DNA from: Laccaria trichodermophora
Taxonomy: Eukaryota > Basidiomycota > Agaricomycetes > Agaricales > Hydnangiaceae
DNA length: 64,000 bases
Assembly: GCA_018417955.1 (NCBI GenBank)
Contig: JACTVC010000009.1
Span: 620,001 to 684,000, forward strand
Direction: 5' to 3'
Made by a program: the position numbers and the translations under genes. Each line of letters starts with the position of its first letter. The stretch's first letter is position 1. The notes under the pieces were generated by a model. It did not search any database, had not been told where the DNA came from, and was given only the letters and a program-made list of their open reading frames with translations. Shown here piece by piece: positions 59,144-64,000 of the stretch.

Positions 59144-59528
59144 TTACTCTCGAATATCCCAAACATCTTCACTGCTCTTATTCAAACGTCTGCCCGCCCA
59201 CCACTCGGCCCGTCTGCGAATCCAAGCCTCATACTGTTCTTCAGGATGCATGGACTTCAAAGTCAAGCAGAACTTGAAGTCTTCCAGCTTAGACGCGCAT
59301 TCTGGTCTTTCGCCGTACCTGTATAGTGATTTTATCTGCGAGCGAATAACTGTGATCGTGATTCAGTGTTGGTAGTGCTGGCACTAGAATGAGTTAGAAC
59401 GAACCGCTACAAGAGAGATAGGTGTCAAAGATGGAGATGCATCCTGGGATGTCGTCGGGTGTTGGATGGACGAGGCGCAAGTAAGCCTCCTCCTGTTTTA
59501 TAGCCTTCTTGAGGTCAAGCTTGGACAT
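59144..59528 (-). CDS. Emi1 / DUF3128 family small cysteine protein
   Basis: Two exons on the minus strand: 59528-59405 and 59349-59144 (109 aa; frames close). The sequence CISIFDTYLSCSVIRSQIKS, YRYGERPECASKLEDFKFCL, then EAWIRRRAEWWAGRRLNKSS matches the DUF3128 pattern of yeast Emi1 (early meiotic induction) and its fungal relatives, including the pair of C-x9-C-like cysteines and the WIRRRAEWWA block. Members are small and often mitochondrial. The gene is too interrupted to appear as a long open frame and was found by reading the minus strand. Confidence 0.88.
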
Positions 59529-59752
59529 GCGCAGAGGCCTCTGATTCAAACAAGAACATACCTACGACGGTTATACACAACCAGTATAGCCGGTAAGCTG
59601 TAAACGTAGTTTTTCCTCAATTGTTCCGTAGCTTTTTTTATTTCAAATTACACTACGTATTTAAGTAGCTACTACTCCGAAGATCTCGCGCGTTTACGAG
59701 GGTCCCTTCCAACCCGAGTGCTCACGACAAACTGAGCATTTCAACACTCGTT

Positions 59753-61019
59753 ATGCCTCACGCTTTCCGAAATCAGCCCTTGAAGGGCTTATACTTGACC
59801 TACCAGTTATTATCCACCCTTTTCATCAGATTCCCTCTCTGGGTCCTGCTTGGTCTTCCAAGGGCCCTTCGTCCAAGGAAAACATGGGACTTCAAACGCT
59901 CCTTAATGGTCAACGCCATTCGCCATCTTATGAGCATTTCTAACCAGTCTGTCAAGCGCAGAATGATTCTGACTGGCTCACTGACTAATTTTTTAAAGGA
60001 CTGGACCATGGACAACTATTCCCAATCACTTGGCAATCACCCAAGGTGTCGGTATTAACGGCGTCTGGGTTGAAACTGCTGCCCATCTCATTACAGGAGA
60101 CCTCGAGAAATGGGCAGCAGTAGCAGGCGTATCATCCGTTCGCCTTCCCGGTTACTGGGTGCACAAGAAAGGATCTTCAATCAAGGTTGCTTCGCCTCCC
60201 CTGTCAGGAGAGAAGATCGTGTACGCATTACACGGTGGAGCGTACATCGGTTTTTCTGCCCACCCCAAAGACCCCACCGCCAATATTGCGCATGGGATTT
60301 TGGAGCATGTTGACGCTGTTCAACGCGTTTTCTCCATAGAGTATCGTCTCTCTGTGGGAGCTCCTTTCGAAGTCGCGCACCCTTTCCCCACAGCTCTTAT
60401 CGACGCACTAACAGGGTACAACTACCTCGTAAACGTCGTAGGCTTCTCTCCCGATGATATCATCATTGAAGGGGACTCGGCCGGCGGGAACCTCACCCAA
60501 GCCCTCACTCGTTACCTGACAGATTACCAGGACTCGGCTGAAGTTAAACTTCCCGCTCCACCCGGCGCCATCATCCTTCTCTCTCCCTGGTCTGACTTGG
60601 GCGGGTCCCACTTGAAGATCGTCAACGGATCGGCAAAGAAATACAGAAACTCAGATTACCTTGTTACTGGTTCCACCTACGCCCCAGATGCCTTTGTTGG
60701 ACCACATGGGCAAGAGTTTGCCGAAACCAACCCCTACATTTCCCCTGCGTCTCTTCATCCTTCCCTCCACGTTGACTTTAAAAAGTTCCCCAGGACTTTC
60801 ATTGTGGGAGGAGGTGCTGAGGTCCTAATCGACCAGATCAGGACACTCAAGGACAGTATGATAAAGGATCTGGGTGAAGGCGACGGTGTGGACGGATCCG
60901 AAGGAAAAGTTCATTATCACGAAGTGCCAGATGGTATCCATGATTATTTAGTCTTCCCGTGGCATGAGCCAGAAAGAAGTGATACCCTAAAGAAGATCAA
61001 CAAATGGGTCTCTGCATGA
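59753..61019 (+). CDS. alpha/beta hydrolase-3 family esterase with N-terminal hydrophobic segment
   Basis: Two exons: 59753-59946 and 59999-61019 (404 aa; frames close). The N terminus has a hydrophobic stretch (LLSTLFIRFPLWVLLGLP), a likely membrane anchor. The hormone-sensitive-lipase-like oxyanion motif is HGGAY (ALHGGAYIGFS), the nucleophile serine lies in GDSAGGN, the acid is probably near GGGAEVLIDQ and the histidine lies in DGIHDY. Members hydrolyse short acyl esters or steryl acetates; the substrate here is unknown. The donor AACCA/GTCTGT was chosen because it restores TGPWTTIPNH. Confidence 0.9.
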
Positions 61020-61547
61020 GAGAATTGAGTTGGCTCGCTGATCTTATACTCAACGCCTGATTTGTCGGAGGCTCCTGGATTTTTCAACATTTCAGGGATT
61101 CAAGTAGGAAACTACTAGCACAATGTAACGCAAACAACCAACGTTGAACGTTCCGCGACGAGGTGGAGTCATTGCTGCAAAAACGCCACGCAGAAATTTT
61201 ATGCGACCAGTATTGATCACAAGAGCTGGTTGAATACATTAACAAATGTGTCTGAGCTCCTACAGCGGAATGTAATGGTGTAAGTGTAGGCCATAGAGCT
61301 GGCAACTGTGCGCGCAAGCGACAGAATATCACGCATTTGTAGCAATCCACGAGTCACCTCGTCCTCAGCGGTTGTAGCCAGCATTGCAGCATCCCACGAC
61401 CTAATCGTGTACTTAGCGCCACCGTCCAATCGCAAACAATGAGCATCGACGAAAAAGCGCCACCTTGATGAAGGGTATCGCAAAACCAAGTAGCGTGAAT
61501 CAAGCATCATCAAGTCCAAAGAATATATGTACATGGTCCATGACGCT
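61020..61547. other. intergenic, convergent 3' flanks
   Basis: 528 bp between the stops of the esterase gene (plus) and the TMEM184-like gene (minus). No supported coding frame. Confidence 0.4.
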
Positions 61548-63733
61548 CTACGAGCTGCCGTCGGGTTTACCGTAGTAGTTGGTACCAAAAAGACTGGAAT
61601 CACTGCGAATAGTATCATTGCTTTTGTAGATCGAAAGAGGAATGTCTTCCTTGTACCCATGTGCGACCCTGTTGCTAACAGTCAGTTGCTCATATTCCAA
61701 GCCCAGATTCTAAAAGCTTACTTTCGAAGAGGTGCAAGGTGCACAGCTTGGTCGCTGGGATCACCAAGAGGGGTGCCAAAGTCGATTTTTTCGAGAGAGT
61801 CTTGGCGATATGTGCGTGGAGCGGGAACCCATGCGCTTCGCTTCCGTGATTGGAAAAGATACCTGGTAGATTGAATCGTTTCGAAGACAAAATCGGCTAG
61901 ATACGATAAGTCGCGTTAGAAGGTATTAGCAATATTTGACTCACAGAGATTGATGCTGGATGTTTCATGAAACAAAGAAAAGACTGAGCTTGTTCTCAGT
62001 TGGACGGTCAGAATATTCCGTACCTATCCAACAATGCTCGCCACACGCTCGTGGCCGGAGTGCCGGGAGATCTTCTATACTCTTTTGGGGAATAGGCCCA
62101 CCACATGAAAATGGCAAAAAACATCATCTAGAGTGTGGTCAGAGGAGTGAAGAGAAGCTCGCAATAACCTGAACGAACTTCGATGCAAATCGTAAGGGCG
62201 TCCAAACCGTTCGCAATATTCGTTTCAGTCCAATATTCGGTCGCTACAGAAAACTCATTCAGCAAAGTTTGCGGTGTCTCAAGATGTAAACTGACCATGG
62301 ATCACTCGACCTTCCATGGCGGTAAACTGTGGCGGCGTTTAAAACGCTGTCATGGCAGGAAAGCTTTAAGACGCACGATGAAGCTTTGATAAAACGTAAA
62401 CATGACAATGAGCTTGATAGCCAAGAACTTGGCCAGCGGTCGACGTCCTTTCAATTCTTCTTTCGTCAACTCATAAAATAGAATTAACCCATACAAGGCA
62501 ATGCTGGGATGAAAATCAAGTTAGGATGCGTGTATATAATGGTTGGATGTGGCTCGTACCTGATGCTGACGAAGTCAATGGACTCCAGGTAAGCGTTCGC
62601 GTAATGTACGTTGAAGCCCTGAGTTTCGCAAAGAACGCCGAAAGCTTCACAAATGATACCAATAAGGGAGACCGCTAATTCAGTCGCTGTGAATTCCACA
62701 GAAGAGTGAAGCTATTGGTCGAGCTTGCCTGGTCGAACTACCACGTATTGAAGGACAGACCACTAGCGAAGGCAACGTCATATTGACAAAGAGTTTCACC
62801 ACAAAAGAACGAGAATCACCTTGACAGCATACATGAAATATGGCTATTCAGAAAAATGAAGGATTAGCATTCGACTCGAATAATGCATGAAACCGGTAAA
62901 GGACCTTAGAGGGGCGAAATCTCCAGCAACAAAGCTTGAACCAATTAAGTGCGGTTCTCTGAAGGTCAATAGGCGCTACATACTGGTATGACGAGCCGCC
63001 TCTTCTCCTTGTTAGCCATAATGTGTTCATGGTCACCTTGCTTGACATCCGCCACAAACTCGATGAGGAGCAAACTGGGATGCAAGAGCATCGTCAAGGG
63101 AAATCCGGAACCACAGGGATGCAAAACTCTTACAGGAAAGCACTGAGAGTAATGGCCTATAAGAGATACGACAGCTTCAGTTTTCAAATTCATTGAAGGC
63201 ATTGCAATATTTCTGACCTCGTAAACTGCGGATGATCAAAATCAGATCGCTCTATTATGGACAACAGTCTTACTCACCAACTTGTATGAAGGAATAGTAC
63301 GTGTAAGACCGGAAGTATCGATATGAGAAAAAAGATATTATTGCGTAGATTGGTGGCATATAGAGGATGCGTAATCTAGAATATGTGAATCAATGACCGT
63401 GCACGCAAAACGATGGTACTTCACCTACATTTGTCGTTGATGTCTTCGATTTGTATAATTCCTGTAAATCAAGTAGTGCCTTGAAGGCTTTGCACAAGAT
63501 ACGGGTTTACATACCTACAATGAAGCCCAATCGAGAACATCGATATAAGTAGTGTCTATCAAACCAGATTGAATGCCTGACATCTATGGAATAAGGGGGA
63601 AAAAACGTACTACAATGGTGAAGGCGCCGGACACTGCCCAGCCGATCCTATGCGAGTCCCAGTGGACTCCATGAGGTGACCAAAACGAAGACTGGTCAAT
63701 TATAGCTGTGTTCTCCGAGGGGCATTTCGTCAT
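61548..63733 (-). CDS. TMEM184 / DUF300 (organic solute transporter alpha-like) membrane protein
   Basis: Multi-pass membrane protein of the OST-alpha/TMEM184 family. About eighteen small exons on the minus strand, from ATG at 63733 (MTKCPSENTAIIDQSS) to TAG at 61548. Family blocks in order: SHRIGWAVSGAFTIV, SMFSIGLHC, RILYMPPIYAIISFFSYRYF, VYEAITLSAFLLLLIEFVAD, KPYFMYAVKWSVLQY, LAIKLIVMFTFYQSFI, YWTETNIANGLDAL, FFAIFMWWAYSPKEY. Exon 5 is only 8 nt (63218-63225) and exon 16 is 11 nt. The intron 62687-62728 starts with GC instead of GT (CAG/GCAAGC). The last exons read as a polar cytosolic tail. The function in fungi is not established. Exon-by-exon coordinates were not all fixed, but the frame was followed throughout. 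Confidence 0.85.
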
Positions 63734-64000
63734 TCTTGAGGCCTGTGGGCAATTGTCTTGGTGAGGCCGGAGAGGTCAATTCCCCTTATATATACTGCGG
63801 AAAGAAAAAACCACGTGTGGCGGAGGAAGGTTGGTTTTCCCTAGGTTTACGGAGTACTGATGATGCAAACGGTGGAATGGACTCTTACGAGTCCCCTGCT
63901 GTGCGTATACCAAGAGAAGAAGTTGGCAGCTTCTTTGCCTGACACCACTTTGAGTGGTCCAGGAGGTAAGCTGGGTCCAGCTGAAAGTCGGCCTTGACAT

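Noticed and set aside
63776..64000. Minus-strand open frame running to the window edge
   Set aside because: It lies just upstream of the TMEM184-like start, has a basic low-complexity translation and no resemblance to known proteins; more likely promoter sequence.

Overview
The window is nuclear DNA of a filamentous basidiomycete, most likely an Agaricomycete. Nearly every gene is cut by many short (about 42-90 nt) GT-AG introns and genes lie densely on both strands. The gene families fit this group: a SET9-type methyltransferase, a Mei2-type RRM protein, a CaMKK-like kinase, F-box/SAP single-exon proteins and secreted class 3 lipases. No prokaryotic genes, CRISPR arrays, rRNA, tRNA or intact transposons were seen. 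Exon models were built by hand from reading frames, splice signals and family resemblance. Summed exon lengths were checked for frame closure in most of the models; in the last gene (61548-63733) only a few exon coordinates were fixed.

Layout. 1-1367 is the 3' part of a polyubiquitin gene, followed by an H4K20 methyltransferase (SET9) and, on the minus strand, chaperonin subunit CCT6. 8.1-15.3 kb holds four uncharacterised or weakly characterised genes, one carrying a strict G-x3 repeat. 15.8-21.5 kb is a tandem array of three secreted class 3 lipases with identical internal exon lengths. 21.9-29.5 kb is a head-to-head pair: an ATRIP/Rad26-like checkpoint protein (minus) and the nonsense-mediated decay factor UPF2 (plus). 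30-42 kb holds a CaMKK-type kinase, Tudor-SN, a HAD hydrolase, mitochondrial ribosomal protein bS6m (minus) and a Mei2-like RNA-binding protein.

42.8-50.1 kb contains an F-box-like protein, a compact minus-strand run of three genes of unknown function, a 2-hydroxyacid dehydrogenase and an N-acetylglucosamine kinase-like protein. 50.5-52.5 kb has two tandem cornichon/Erv14 ER cargo receptors. 52.7-63.7 kb has an RRM/RGG protein, a 4-coumarate-CoA-ligase-like enzyme ending in a peroxisomal signal, a twin CX3C protein, an Emi1/DUF3128 protein, an alpha/beta hydrolase and a TMEM184/DUF300 membrane protein.

The genes are mostly housekeeping and do not form one pathway. The accessory signals are the lipase array, whose duplication dragged along a piece of the neighbouring gene, the Erv14 duplication, several 8-13 nt micro-exons, and a few uncharacterised proteins with striking motifs.
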